A stretch of DNA of 64,000 nucleotides from JACKCB01 sp964452775 (GCA_964452775.1 CAYVQP010000008.1:29208-93207); one strand, 5' to 3'. Shown: positions 9,084 to 18,434, counted from the first letter of the stretch. Program-made: numbers and translations. Notes: generated from the sequence alone by a model not told the origin.

Positions 9084-10403
9084 ATGCCCGATCGCAATAT
9101 TTGGGAAGCGGAGACTGACATCGAGTTTGCGGCACACGCGCCGGTCGAGCTGACGCTGGACAATTGCATCAAGTGCAATATCTGTGTCTCGGCCTGCCCG
9201 GTAGCCGCGGTGACGGATCTCTTTCCCGGCCCCAAGTACGAAGGTCCGCAGGCAGGTCGCTTTCGCCAGCCGCAGCAGGAGACGCCCGATCACTCAGTAG
9301 ACTATTGCAGCGGCTGCCGGGTCTGTAACATGGTCTGCCCGACCGGCGTGCGCATCGCCGAGATCAACGCCCGCGCCCGGGCGCGCATCGTCGAGCAAAA
9401 CGGCTTCCCACCCTTCCAGCGGCTGCGCAACAACCTGCTGGCCCGTTCAGAGGCGCTGGGAAAGACCAACCGGCCGGTTGCGCCTCTGGCCAACGGCGTC
9501 CTTGGCCGGCGGGCCGTGCGCTGGGTGATGAGCAAGAGCATCGGCATCGCCCCCAAGGCGCCCTTACCCTCTTTTAGCAGAACGACCTTCAGCAGCTGGC
9601 ACCGCCAGCACCCCCGCCCGGAAGGGGCAACGCGTAAGGTAGCCTTCTTTCACGGCTGCGCCGCGGAGTATTACGAGCCGCGGGTGGCCAGGGCTGCCGT
9701 GCAGGTCCTGGAAGCCAACGGTTTTGAAGTGCTGGTGCCCGAGCAGAATTGCTGCGGTCTGCCGCTCCTGTCCAACGGCGAATTTGCTGCCGCCGCCTCT
9801 TATTACAACAACAATGTGCAGAAGATGGTGGGCTACGTCAGGAACGGCTACGTGATCGTGGGCGCTTCCACCAGTTGCATCCTGACACTGAAGGAAGAGG
9901 CGCCGGAAATGCTGGACATCCACACGCCCGACGCCCGGCTCCTGAGCCACAACACCTTCGACATCAGTGAATTTCTGCTGCACCTGTATGAAAGCGGCGA
10001 AATGGCCGTAGATAACTTGCGCCCCATCCCGCTCCGGCTGGCCTACCATATGCCCTGCCAGTACCGCGCGCACCGCATCGGCCGGCCCGCCGCCGAAATC
10101 CTGGGACTGATCCCGCAACTGGAGATCATGGAGAGCGAAGCAGCTTGCTGCGGCATCGCCGGCACCTATGGATTCAAGAATGAGAAGTACGACATCGCCA
10201 TGGCGGTCGGCAAGCCACTCTTTGACTTTGTGCTTGAAGTCAAAGGCCCGGTCGTCGTCTGTGACAGCGAGACGTGTCGCTGGCAGATCACACACGGCTC
10301 CGACATTCCGTCTATCCATCCCATCGAACTGCTGGCTGCCGCTTATGGCTACCCGGTTGAACCGCCTCTTGCCGGCGTGTTGGCCGGAGCAGGGGTCAAG
10401 TAG
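9084..10403 (+). CDS. glpC: Anaerobic glycerol-3-phosphate dehydrogenase subunit C (iron-sulfur, membrane-associated)
   Basis: GlpC receives electrons from GlpAB and delivers them to quinone. The 439-residue protein has two [4Fe-4S] ferredoxin motifs (CIKCNICVSACPV and CSGCRVCNMVCPTGV) and two CCG domains (CCGLPLLSNGEF and CCGIAGTYGFK), the standard architecture. The frame is open to a TTG at 9069, but ATG at 9084 with GAGGAA at 9071-9076 is the better start. It follows the 84-bp repeat array and precedes the DhaM-HPr-EI fusion by 39 bp. Confidence 0.93.
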   Translation: MPDRNIWEAETDIEFAAHAPVELTLDNCIKCNICVSACPVAAVTDLFPGPKYEGPQAGRFRQPQQETPDHSVDYCSGCRVCNMVCPTGVRIAEINARARARIVEQNGFPPFQRLRNNLLARSEALGKTNRPVAPLANGVLGRRAVRWVMSKSIGIAPKAPLPSFSRTTFSSWHRQHPRPEGATRKVAFFHGCAAEYYEPRVARAAVQVLEANGFEVLVPEQNCCGLPLLSNGEFAAAASYYNNNVQKMVGYVRNGYVIVGASTSCILTLKEEAPEMLDIHTPDARLLSHNTFDISEFLLHLYESGEMAVDNLRPIPLRLAYHMPCQYRAHRIGRPAAEILGLIPQLEIMESEAACCGIAGTYGFKNEKYDIAMAVGKPLFDFVLEVKGPVVVCDSETCRWQITHGSDIPSIHPIELLAAAYGYPVEPPLAGVLAGAGVK

Positions 10404-10442
10404 TTCGGCCGGCAGGGTCAATCCAGCTTATACCGGTATCCG

Positions 10443-12962
10443 TTGGTTGGCATCGTCATAGTCTCCCATAGCGCACAGCTTGCCGCCGGCGTCCATGAAC
10501 TGGTCGCCCAGATGGTGCAGGATCGCGTCCCACTCGCCGTCGCCGGCGGCCTGGACGACCCGGAAAATCCCATCGGCACCGACCCCATGCGCGTATTGGA
10601 AGCCATCGAAGCGGCTTACAGCGAAGATGGCGTGGTCGTGCTGATGGACCTGGGCAGCGCCCTACTGAGTGCGGAGATGGCGCTGGAATTTCTGTCGCCG
10701 GAGCAGCAGGCCAATGTACACCTCTGCCCCGCTCCTCTCGTCGAGGGCGCGATGGCCGCCGCCGTGCAGGCCTCGCTGGGCAGCCCGGTCGCCGAGGTGA
10801 TGCGGGAAGCGCGCAGCGCGCTGGGGGTTAAGGAAGCGCAATTGGGGCTTGAGCCCGGCTCTCCCCCATCTGTCATTCCAACTGCCACGCCGGCTGAACA
10901 CGGCCGGACGATCACGCTCACGATCATGAACCGGCAAGGGCTACACGCCCGTCCGGCGGCGCAATTCGTGCGCACTGCCGGCCGTTTTGACGCGGATGTG
11001 ACCGTGCGAAAGGATGAGCAGCAGGCCAACGCCCGCAGCATCAACCAGATCGCCATGCTGGGCGTTCGCCAGCATGACACGGTCACCGTCAGCGCCGGCG
11101 GGCCGCAGGCGGAGGCAGTTCTGGACGCGCTCACAGCGCTGGTTGAGGCAAATTTCGGTGAGACAGATGACGAGACGACCGGGTCAGCGCAGCCGGCAGC
11201 GCTTCCTCCTGTCGCTAACGGCGGCGACGCGGACCATTGGCAGGGCATCCCTGTCTCGCCGGGGGTTGCTCTGGGCCGGACGGCCCACTTCCGGCCGCCA
11301 TTGCCGGTGGTCGCCTACAACACGGTGTCCGATCTACAGGCCGAGCAAAACCGGTTACACGGCGCCCTGCAAGCAGCCATTGGCGAATTGGAGAGTGTAT
11401 TGGCAACCGCTGCGGCGCGGCCGGGAGCTGAGCAAGCGACCATTCTCGAAGCGCATATCGTGATCCTGCAAGATCCGGCGCTGGTCGAGGCCGTCGAATC
11501 GCGCATCGGGGAGGAGCGTTTGAACGCCGCCGCGGCCTGGCAACTGGAGACAGAACGGCTGGCCGACGCCTACCGCGCCCTGGATGACCCATACATGCAG
11601 GCCCGCGCGGCAGACATTCAGGACGTCTCCCGACGCGTATTGCGCCAATTGCTGGCCGGGGAGGCCCCGGCGCTGGAGTTCGCCGAGCCGGTGGTGTTGG
11701 TGGCAAGTGAACTCCTACCCTCAGATACGGCCACGCTGGATGTGAGTAAAGTGTTGGGCATCTGCACCGCAGCCGGCGGCGCTACCTCGCATAGCGCCAT
11801 ACTGGCGCGGGCGCTGGGCATACCGGCCGTGGCCGGACTCGGCCCGGCATTGCTCGACCTGCCGGAGGATCGGCTGATTGCCCTGGACGGGGGACAGGGA
11901 TTGCTCTGGCTCCACCCGACAGACGAGGAACTGGCCGAGCTGGAGGAGCGCCGGCGGGAATGGCGCGCCGGACAGGAGCGCCTGCGCCGGGCCGGCGCAC
12001 GCCCCGCCCAGACGTTGGACGGCCAGCACATCGCCGTCTGGGCCAACATCGGCCGGCCCGCCGAAGCCGGCACTGCAGTGGAGTATGGCGCAGAGGGCGC
12101 CGGCCTCTTCCGCACGGAGTTCTTGTTTTTCGACCGCCCGGCCGCGCCGGATGAGGATGAGCAATTCGCCGCCTTTCGCCAGACGGCGCAACTGTTGGGC
12201 AATCGCCCGCTGATCATCCGCACCCTGGACATCGGCGGCGACAAGCCGATCCGCTACTTGGAACAACCGCAAGAAGACAATCCATTCCTGGGCTTACGCG
12301 GCATCCGCTACTGTCTGCGCTATCCTGCCCTGTTCAAGACCCAGTTGCGAGCCATTTTGCGAGCCGGGGCCGATCATGATATCCGGCTGATGTTTCCCAT
12401 GATCGGCACACCGGCAGAGCTACAGGCCGCTCGCGCTATCCTGCAGGAAGTTCAGCGCGAGCTGCAGGAGGCCGGCGAGACGCACAACGCGAATATGCCG
12501 GTGGGAATCATGATCGAAGTGCCCTCGGCCGTGGCCGTCGCCGACCGGCTGGCTCGCGACGCGGCCTTCTTCAGCATCGGTACGAACGATTTGACCCAGT
12601 ATGTGATGGCGGCGGACCGGGGCAATGCCGGGGTGGCGCAATTGGCCGACGCCTTGCAGCCGGCGGTGCTGCACATGGTCGCCCAGACCGCAACCGCCGC
12701 TCACGCGGCGGGCATCCCGGTGGGCATGTGCGGGGAGCTGGCCGGCAACCCACTGGCTACCCCCTTGCTAATCGGCCTCGGACTCCACGAGCTGAGCATG
12801 AGCGCGCCGGCCATCCCCCAGGTCAAAGCAGCCGTGGGCGCTTTTACCAGGGCGCAGGCGGAAGCTGTTGCCCAACAGGCGCTGCAACTGGATACGGCCG
12901 AGGCCGTGGCCGCATATCTCAAGGCTCTCGAGGCCGGTGCGCCGCCGGTCCCGGCCAAGTAG
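10443..12962 (+). CDS. DhaM-HPr-Enzyme I fusion: complete PEP phosphorelay for dihydroxyacetone kinase
   Basis: This 839-residue protein joins three PTS modules. Residues 1-130 form an EIIA-Man-like DhaM domain with active His9 (VSHSAQLAAG). Residues about 155-240 are HPr with GLHARPA and active His168. From about 265 to the end is a full Enzyme I: GGATSHSAILAR with His450, then the PEP-binding half with RTEFLFF, GGDKPIRYL, SIGTNDLTQY and GMCGELAGNP. E. coli DhaM carries HPr and only a truncated EI, so a complete EI here should allow PEP to DhaL phosphate flow from one chain. The start is TTG at 10443, because the protein must begin just before the GIVIVSHS strand; no strong ribosome site is visible. 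It ends the glycerol/DHA island. Confidence 0.92.
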   Translation: MVGIVIVSHSAQLAAGVHELVAQMVQDRVPLAVAGGLDDPENPIGTDPMRVLEAIEAAYSEDGVVVLMDLGSALLSAEMALEFLSPEQQANVHLCPAPLVEGAMAAAVQASLGSPVAEVMREARSALGVKEAQLGLEPGSPPSVIPTATPAEHGRTITLTIMNRQGLHARPAAQFVRTAGRFDADVTVRKDEQQANARSINQIAMLGVRQHDTVTVSAGGPQAEAVLDALTALVEANFGETDDETTGSAQPAALPPVANGGDADHWQGIPVSPGVALGRTAHFRPPLPVVAYNTVSDLQAEQNRLHGALQAAIGELESVLATAAARPGAEQATILEAHIVILQDPALVEAVESRIGEERLNAAAAWQLETERLADAYRALDDPYMQARAADIQDVSRRVLRQLLAGEAPALEFAEPVVLVASELLPSDTATLDVSKVLGICTAAGGATSHSAILARALGIPAVAGLGPALLDLPEDRLIALDGGQGLLWLHPTDEELAELEERRREWRAGQERLRRAGARPAQTLDGQHIAVWANIGRPAEAGTAVEYGAEGAGLFRTEFLFFDRPAAPDEDEQFAAFRQTAQLLGNRPLIIRTLDIGGDKPIRYLEQPQEDNPFLGLRGIRYCLRYPALFKTQLRAILRAGADHDIRLMFPMIGTPAELQAARAILQEVQRELQEAGETHNANMPVGIMIEVPSAVAVADRLARDAAFFSIGTNDLTQYVMAADRGNAGVAQLADALQPAVLHMVAQTATAAHAAGIPVGMCGELAGNPLATPLLIGLGLHELSMSAPAIPQVKAAVGAFTRAQAEAVAQQALQLDTAEAVAAYLKALEAGAPPVPAK

Positions 12963-13013
12963 CCAATCGGGTGAGCTAGCCGCCGGCTGGTGCTTTGTCA
13001 GGCAGAATCAATC

Positions 13014-13077
13014 AGTTTTCCTGAAAACTCCATCATCAAGAGCCGGCGCTTGACCCAATTCAGTTTCCGAGAAAATG
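13014..13077. repeat. Diverged TTTCCCGGAAA-type inverted pair
   Basis: AGTTTTCCTGAAAACT (13014-13029), itself a palindrome, is followed by CAGTTTCCGAGAAAATG (13061-13077). Both resemble the arms of the TTTCCCGGAAA elements elsewhere in the window. An upstream extension of the recD2 frame reads through this element, which is one reason to place the recD2 start downstream. Confidence 0.55.
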
Positions 13078-13131
13078 ATGAAACCGGGTTGGCCGGGCGC
13101 TGGCCGCATCCTGAGCGCAGACACAACAATC

Positions 13132-13160
13132 TTGAATCAATTGCCCGCCGGTGGCACAAT
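13132..13160 (+). promoter_or_regulatory. Candidate promoter giving a leaderless recD2 transcript
   Basis: TTGAAT (13132-13137), a 17-bp spacer and CACAAT (13155-13160) lie directly before recD2. Only six bases separate the -10 box from the ATG, so transcription would begin at or next to the start codon. Confidence 0.45.
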
Positions 13161-13166
13161 CGGCTT

Positions 13167-15425
13167 ATGCAAGGCGGTGCAATCGAGAGTATCAGCGGTT
13201 CGGTCGAGCGAGTCACTTACTACAACGAGGAGAACGGCTATTCGGTCATCCGGCTACAGCCGGACAATCGCGGCATGCTCCCCTTTCCCTATGCTTCCGG
13301 CAGAGACGGCCTGATTACGCTGGTGGGCAATATGCCGGAGGTCAATCCCGGCGAACACCTGCGCCTGAGCGGACGCTGGCTGAACCATCCCAAACACGGC
13401 CGCCAGTTCCAGGTCGAGAGCTGTGAACAAACTCTGCCGGCTACCACAGCGGGCATCAAGCGCTACCTCGGCTCCGGCATGGTCAGGGGGGTGGGCAAGG
13501 TGATGGCAGAGCGCATCGTGGATCGTTTCGGCGAGCAGACGCTGGACATGATCGAATTTGAACCCCAGAGCTTGCGCACGGTCCTGGGCATTGGCCCAAA
13601 GCGGGTGGACGGCATCGTCAGGGCCTGGGCGGAGCAGAAAGCGATCAAGGACGTGATGATCTTCTTGCAGGGGCATGGAGTCTCCACCGGCCTGGCAACG
13701 AAAATCTACAAGAAATACGGCGACGACTCGTTGAATGTGGTGCGCAACACGCCATACCGGCTGGTGCAGGACATCCACGGCGTCGGCTTCAAGACGGCGG
13801 ACAAGATCGCCCAGGCGTTGGGGCTGGCGCACGACGACCCGGCGCGCATCGAGGCCGGCATCGCCTACACCCTCAATCGCATGGCCGAGGAAGGGCATGT
13901 GTACGTGCCGCAAGACGAGCTGGAGCCGGAGGCGGCGGAAATCCTCGCCGTCGAGCCGGAGAAGATCGTCAACGTCATCGAATCGTTGGAAACGGAAGCG
14001 CTGATCACGCGCGACACCATCCGCTACGAGATCCCGCAAGCGGACGGAGAAAAGCCGGAAGTACATGAGGAACGGGCGGTCTATCTGACTCCGCTGTATT
14101 ACTCGGAGATTGGCGTCACTAACCGGATTCGACGCATGGTGGCCCATCCGACCAGCCGGCTGCAGAGCATCCGTCGCTCCGATGTGCTGGATGCCCTTCT
14201 CGCCCGGCAGGCGTTGCAACCGGGTCTGGCCCTGACGCAACAACAGGTCGAAGCGGTGCGCGCAGCCATTCAGAACAAGGTCACCATATTGACCGGCGGC
14301 CCCGGCACGGGCAAGACCACCACCATGCGCGTCCTGCTCGACGTGCTGGAGCAGCGCCGGCACACTTTCGTCCTGGCCTCGCCCACGGGCCGGGCCGCCA
14401 AGCGATTGAGCGAGGCCACCGGCCGCGAGGCCAAGACGATTCACAGGTTGCTGGAGTTCAGGCCGGGTGAAGGCTTTGGCCGGCATGAAGACAACCCCCT
14501 GGATGCGGATATCGTCATCATAGACGAGGCCTCTATGCTGGACCTCGTGCTGACCAACAACCTGCTGAAGGCCATTGCCACGGATACCCACCTCCTGCTT
14601 GTCGGGGATGTGGACCAGTTGCCCTCAGTGGGAGCCGGGGACGTGTTGCGCGACCTGATCGCCTCCGGCGTCGCCCATGTGGTGCGCTTGCAGACGATCT
14701 TCCGCCAAGCCGCCGAAAGCCTGATCGTGCAGAACGCCCACCGCATCAACCAGGGTCACTTCCCGCTGACCGGCAAGGATGCCACGGACTTCTTCATCTT
14801 CGTGAAGGAAGACGTGGAGGAACTCGCCGATCTGCTGGTCGATCTGGTTGCAGTCCGCATGCCGCAGAAGTTCGGCCTGGAACCGCTGATGGACATCCAG
14901 GTGTTAAGCCCGATGTACAACGGGCCGGTCGGAGTGACAAATCTAAACGCGCGGCTGCAAGAAGCGCTGAACCCCGGCAGCAGCAAGAAGGTGGAACGGC
15001 GCCTGGGCGGCCGGCTCTTCCGGACCGGGGACAAGGTGATGCAGACGGTCAACAACTACGACAAGAATGTGTACAATGGCGATATCGGCATCATCGCCGC
15101 CATGGACCCGGTGCAGCAGACGGCGCAGGTGAACATTGACGGCATGCCGGTAGTTTACGACTTTCTGGAATTAGATGAACTGGCCCACGCCTTTGCCGTC
15201 AGCGTGCACAAGAGCCAGGGCAGCGAATATCAGGCGGTGGTTGTGCCGGTGGTCACCCAACATTATCTGATGCTGCAGCGCAACCTGCTTTACACGGCGA
15301 TCACTCGCGCGCGCAAATTGGTCGTTCTGGCCGGCTCTCGACGGGCCATTCAGATCGCGATCAGGAACAACAAGGTATCTGAACGGCACACCGCGCTGGA
15401 CTACCGCCTGAAACGGGCGGCTTGA
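13167..15425 (+). CDS. recD2: RecD2-type superfamily 1B DNA helicase
   Basis: RecD2 is a 5'-3' helicase of the RecD family found in bacteria that do not use it within RecBCD; it functions in DNA repair and replication stress. The 752-residue protein has an N-terminal OB-like segment (GSVERVTYYNEENGYSVIRL), helix-hairpin-helix repeats (GSGMVRGVGKVMA and LGIGPKRVDGI), Walker A GGPGTGKTT, Walker B DEASML with GDVDQLPSVGAGDVL, and motif VI (LLYTAITRARK) at the C-terminus. The frame is open upstream to 12990, but those 59 residues translate a repeat element and lack similarity to the family, so ATG 13167 is chosen. No recB or recC is nearby. Confidence 0.9.
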   Translation: MQGGAIESISGSVERVTYYNEENGYSVIRLQPDNRGMLPFPYASGRDGLITLVGNMPEVNPGEHLRLSGRWLNHPKHGRQFQVESCEQTLPATTAGIKRYLGSGMVRGVGKVMAERIVDRFGEQTLDMIEFEPQSLRTVLGIGPKRVDGIVRAWAEQKAIKDVMIFLQGHGVSTGLATKIYKKYGDDSLNVVRNTPYRLVQDIHGVGFKTADKIAQALGLAHDDPARIEAGIAYTLNRMAEEGHVYVPQDELEPEAAEILAVEPEKIVNVIESLETEALITRDTIRYEIPQADGEKPEVHEERAVYLTPLYYSEIGVTNRIRRMVAHPTSRLQSIRRSDVLDALLARQALQPGLALTQQQVEAVRAAIQNKVTILTGGPGTGKTTTMRVLLDVLEQRRHTFVLASPTGRAAKRLSEATGREAKTIHRLLEFRPGEGFGRHEDNPLDADIVIIDEASMLDLVLTNNLLKAIATDTHLLLVGDVDQLPSVGAGDVLRDLIASGVAHVVRLQTIFRQAAESLIVQNAHRINQGHFPLTGKDATDFFIFVKEDVEELADLLVDLVAVRMPQKFGLEPLMDIQVLSPMYNGPVGVTNLNARLQEALNPGSSKKVERRLGGRLFRTGDKVMQTVNNYDKNVYNGDIGIIAAMDPVQQTAQVNIDGMPVVYDFLELDELAHAFAVSVHKSQGSEYQAVVVPVVTQHYLMLQRNLLYTAITRARKLVVLAGSRRAIQIAIRNNKVSERHTALDYRLKRAA

Positions 15426-15434
15426 TAGTATGGG

Positions 15435-16154
15435 ATGGTTATGGAGATCGCGTTTGCAGTAGCAAAGGTCAGCAAGTACGCTTCGCGCGAAAGCGGCGAC
15501 ACATTGGAAATGATAGAACGGCCGCACGGCGGCATCTCTATGGTGCTGGTTGATGGTCAGCGCTCCGGGAAGTCGGCGAAGTCGATCAGCAATGTCGTTG
15601 CGCGCAAGGCGATCCAACTGCTGGCCGAGGGGGTCCGGGACGGCGCCGCTGCTCGGGCCGCCCACGATTACCTCTATACCTATCGCGGCGGCAAGGTGAC
15701 CGCCACGCTGAACATCCTCTCCGCCGACGCGGTCACCAAGACCCTGGTCATTTCCCGCAACAACGAAGCGCCGGTCATTGTGCATACCCCACAGCGCGGC
15801 CTCTTCCTGCTCGATGCCCCGTCGGAGTCGATTGGCACCCGCCGCAACGTGAAGCCGGACATTTCCGAGATACCGATGGAACTCGGCCCGCTGGTCGTTG
15901 TCTTTACGGATGGGTTGCGCCATGCCGGAAGCTGGCACGGGCAGAACAATTTCGACCCGCTCGCCGCCATGCGCGAGATGCTGGCATCCGGCATCTCCGA
16001 CCCGCCGGCGATTGCTGATGGTCTGCTCCGGCGGGCCATGGAAATGGATGACGGCCGCCCACGGGACGACATCAGCGTCCTCGTGGTGAGCGTGCGGGAG
16101 AATCAGCCGACGGATGATGTGCGCCGGCTCGCCGGGCGCATGGCGGTTAGTTAG
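15435..16154 (+). CDS. SpoIIE/PP2C-like serine phosphatase
   Basis: The 239-residue protein looks like a stand-alone SpoIIE-type PP2C phosphatase domain. Supporting features are ISMVLVDGQRSGKSAKSIS (the VxDGxGxG segment near residues 35-50), TATLNILSADAVTKTLVISRNNEAPVI, VVFTDGLRHAG and RPRDDISVLVVSV near the end, matching the successive metal-binding motifs of the family. No sensor or membrane domain is attached. It begins 9 bp after the recD2 stop and is followed after 12 bp by a P-loop protein, so the three are probably co-transcribed. A partner (kinase or anti-sigma system) cannot be named from the window. Confidence 0.75.
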   Translation: MVMEIAFAVAKVSKYASRESGDTLEMIERPHGGISMVLVDGQRSGKSAKSISNVVARKAIQLLAEGVRDGAAARAAHDYLYTYRGGKVTATLNILSADAVTKTLVISRNNEAPVIVHTPQRGLFLLDAPSESIGTRRNVKPDISEIPMELGPLVVVFTDGLRHAGSWHGQNNFDPLAAMREMLASGISDPPAIADGLLRRAMEMDDGRPRDDISVLVVSVRENQPTDDVRRLAGRMAVS

Positions 16155-16166
16155 CCGGTTGGCCGG

Positions 16167-16538
16167 ATGACGGAATCAGCGCCTTCTCAGCGTATACGGG
16201 TGGGGATCGTGGGGCCGTGCGTCTCCGGCAAGAGCACGCTGGCGCAGGCGTTGAACGCCGCCGGCTACGATGCCCATGCGATCTCGCAAGAGCACTCCTA
16301 CGTGCCCTATATGTGGCAGCGGATCACCGGGCCGGATGTGCTGGTCTACCTGGACGTGGATTACGCCGCCGCCAAAGCCCGCCGGCCGCGCATTGATTGG
16401 GGGCCGGAGCGCCTCGTCGAGCAAGCCAATCGCCTCGCTCACGCCCGCGCCCACTGTGATCTCTATCTGGATACCAGCGACCAGAACGAGGACAGAGTAG
16501 CGGCGCAGGTGATATCCTTTCTCTCGACGTATAGTTAG
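16167..16538 (+). CDS. Small P-loop nucleotide-binding protein
   Basis: The 123-residue protein has a clear Walker A motif (GPCVSGKST, residues 14-22) close to the N-terminus and an adenylate-kinase-like layout with a VLVYLDVDY strand. It is too short for a full kinase or GTPase and lacks an obvious lid domain. A probable role as a small NTPase or kinase-like protein is inferred; the substrate is unknown. It lies 12 bp after the PP2C-like phosphatase gene and is followed at once by a terminator that faces groEL. Confidence 0.65.
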   Translation: MTESAPSQRIRVGIVGPCVSGKSTLAQALNAAGYDAHAISQEHSYVPYMWQRITGPDVLVYLDVDYAAAKARRPRIDWGPERLVEQANRLAHARAHCDLYLDTSDQNEDRVAAQVISFLSTYS

Positions 16539-16547
16539 TCGGAACAA

Positions 16548-16574
16548 AAAGGCCCCTCGCAATGAGGGGCCTTT
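16548..16574. terminator. Bidirectional terminator between the P-loop gene and groEL
   Basis: AAAGGCCCCTC and GAGGGGCCTTT form a perfect 11-bp stem with a 5-nt loop. It lies between two convergent genes and has A/T-rich ends on both sides. Confidence 0.85.
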
Positions 16575-16602
16575 GAAAACTAATTTGTCGTCCTGACGGA
16601 GA

Positions 16603-18102
16603 CTAGAAATCCATTCCGCCGCCGGGCATACCGCCGCCGCCGGGCATGGGGGCTTCCTTCTCGGGCAGGTCCGTGATCAGCACGTCCGTGGTCAGGATCA
16701 TCGAGGCGATGCTGGCCGCATTCTCCAGAGCGCCGCGGGTCACCTTGGCCGGATCGATGATCCCGGCCTTCAGCATGTTCACATACTCGCCGGTCAGGAC
16801 ATCGTAGCCGATGTTCTTGTCGCCGGTGGCTTCTTGCTTCATGCGCACGTTCTGAATGATCACGTCGCCGTTCTTGCCGGCGTTTTCAGAGATCTTGCGC
16901 ATGGGGGCTTCCAACGCGCGGCGCAGAATGTTCACGCCGGTGCGCGGATCGCCGTCGCTAACCTGCACATCATCCAACGCGGGAATGGCATTAATCAGGG
17001 CCACGCCGCCGCCGGGTACAATCCCTTCCTCGACGGCCGCCCGGGTTGCGCTCAGCGCGTCTTCAACGCGGTGCTTCTTCTCTTTCAGCTCGACCTCGGT
17101 CGCCGCGCCGACGCGGATGATGGCCACGCCGCCGGCCAACTTGGCCAGACGCTCCTGCAGCTTCTCGCGATCATAGTCGGAGGTGCTGCGGTCGATCTCA
17201 ACCTTGATCTGCTCCACACGCCCGCGAATCAGAGCATCATCGCCGGCGCCGTCTACGATGGTGGTGTCATCTTTCGTAGCCACAACCTTCGCCGCCCGGC
17301 CCAGGTCGCTGATCTGGACGCTCTCCAGCTTGCGACCCATTTCCTCGGTGATCACCTCGCCGCCGGTCAGGGTGGCGATATCCTGCAGCATGGCCTTGCG
17401 TCGATCGCCAAAGCCCGGAGCCTTTACAGCCAGCGCGCTTACCGTGCCGCGCAGCTTGTTGAGCACCAGCGTGGCCAGCGCCTCGCCGTCTACGTCNNNN
17501 NNNNNNNNNNNNNNNNNNNNNNNNNNNNNNNNNNNNNNNNNNNNNNNNNNNNNNNNNNNNNNNNNNNNNNNNNNNNNNNNNNNNNNNNNNNNNNNNTTGC
17601 CGACCTTGTCCATCACCGAGGCAATCAGCTTGCCGATGTTGGGGTCCTGGGCGGAGATGGCAGCCACGGAGGCGATCTCGTCCACGCTGTCGATGGAGAC
17701 CGACATGCTCTTGATGCGCTCGGACAGCGCCTGCACGCCGGCCTCGATACCCAACTTCAGCAACATCGGGTTCGCGCCGGCGGCCACGTTCTTGTAACCT
17801 TCGTGAACGATGGTCTGGGCCAGCACGGTGGCGGTGGTTGTGCCGTCGCCGGCGATGTCATTGGTCTTGGTGGCGGCTTCCTTCAGCAACTGGGCGCCCA
17901 TGTTCTCATAGGGGTCTTCCAGTTCGATTTCTTTGGCGACGGTCACGCCGTCGTGGGTGATGGTGGGGGCGCCGAACTTCTTATCCAGAGCTACGTTGCG
18001 TCCCTTGGGGCCTAACGTCGTCGAAACGGCGTGGGCGAGCACGTCAATCCCGTGCTTTAATTTGCGATGTGCATCATCGGAAAAGGTCAGTTGTTTAGCC
18101 AT
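16603..18102 (-). CDS. groEL: Chaperonin GroEL (60 kDa), interrupted by an assembly gap
   Basis: GroEL forms the ATP-driven protein-folding chamber with GroES. The sequence shows GPKGRNVALDKKFG, the GDGTTTATVLAQ ATP-binding motif, AVKAPGFGDRRK, VEEGIVPGGGVAL and the Gly-Met-rich tail (PGGGGMPGGGMDF). The 499 residues include 34 unknown ones at the gap; typical GroEL is about 545. The gap falls in the apical domain, from DKVG to DVDGEAL, where other GroELs have roughly 80 residues, so the gap is too short by about 45 codons. The protein should therefore be near normal length in the real genome. It lies 35 bp after groES in the same operon. Confidence 0.95.
   Translation of the reverse strand: MAKQLTFSDDAHRKLKHGIDVLAHAVSTTLGPKGRNVALDKKFGAPTITHDGVTVAKEIELEDPYENMGAQLLKEAATKTNDIAGDGTTTATVLAQTIVHEGYKNVAAGANPMLLKLGIEAGVQALSERIKSMSVSIDSVDEIASVAAISAQDPNIGKLIASVMDKVGXXXXXXXXXXXXXXXXXXXXXXXXXXXXXXXXXXDVDGEALATLVLNKLRGTVSALAVKAPGFGDRRKAMLQDIATLTGGEVITEEMGRKLESVQISDLGRAAKVVATKDDTTIVDGAGDDALIRGRVEQIKVEIDRSTSDYDREKLQERLAKLAGGVAIIRVGAATEVELKEKKHRVEDALSATRAAVEEGIVPGGGVALINAIPALDDVQVSDGDPRTGVNILRRALEAPMRKISENAGKNGDVIIQNVRMKQEATGDKNIGYDVLTGEYVNMLKAGIIDPAKVTRGALENAASIASMILTTDVLITDLPEKEAPMPGGGGMPGGGMDF
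17497..17596. other. Assembly gap (100 N) inside groEL
   Basis: Exactly 100 N; comparison with the conserved GroEL apical domain suggests about 240 nt are missing rather than 100. Confidence 0.95.
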
Positions 18103-18137
18103 AACGTATGAATCTCCTGTCCAATCAGTAATGTGGT

Positions 18138-18434
18138 CTACGACTCGACGATGGCGAGTACGTCGGATTCCTTCAGAATGAGCAGCTTCTTGCCTTCCAG
18201 CTTGATCTCGGTGCCGGCGTACTTGGCGTAGAGCACCGTATCGCCTACCTCAACATCCATGTCGATCCGGTCGCCGTCATCATCGCGCCGGCCGGGGCCA
18301 ACCGCGATCACCAGGCCCTCTTGGGGCTTCTCTTTGGCTGTCTCCGGCAGAATAATGCCGGAAGCAGTGGTCTCTTCGCGCTCTTTGGGTTCGACGACAA
18401 GTCGATCGCCAAGCGGCTTGAGCTTCATGTCCAT
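18138..18434 (-). CDS. groES: Co-chaperonin GroES (10 kDa)
   Basis: GroES caps the GroEL chamber. The 98-residue protein has the typical start KLKPLGDRLVVEP, a mobile loop (EREETTASGIILPETAKEKP) and the closing strands VGDTVLYAKYAGTEIKLEGK. An AAGGAG-type site precedes the ATG on the minus strand (AAAGGAGAAATAG before the start). Upstream lie a CIRCE element and a good sigma-70-type promoter, so the groESL operon is heat-inducible through HrcA, by family knowledge. Confidence 0.96.
   Translation of the reverse strand: MDMKLKPLGDRLVVEPKEREETTASGIILPETAKEKPQEGLVIAVGPGRRDDDGDRIDMDVEVGDTVLYAKYAGTEIKLEGKKLLILKESDVLAIVES

Noticed and set aside
12990..13166. Extended N-terminus of RecD2
   Set aside because: The added 59 residues translate a repeat element and a promoter, without similarity to the family; ATG 13167 starts the conserved domain.
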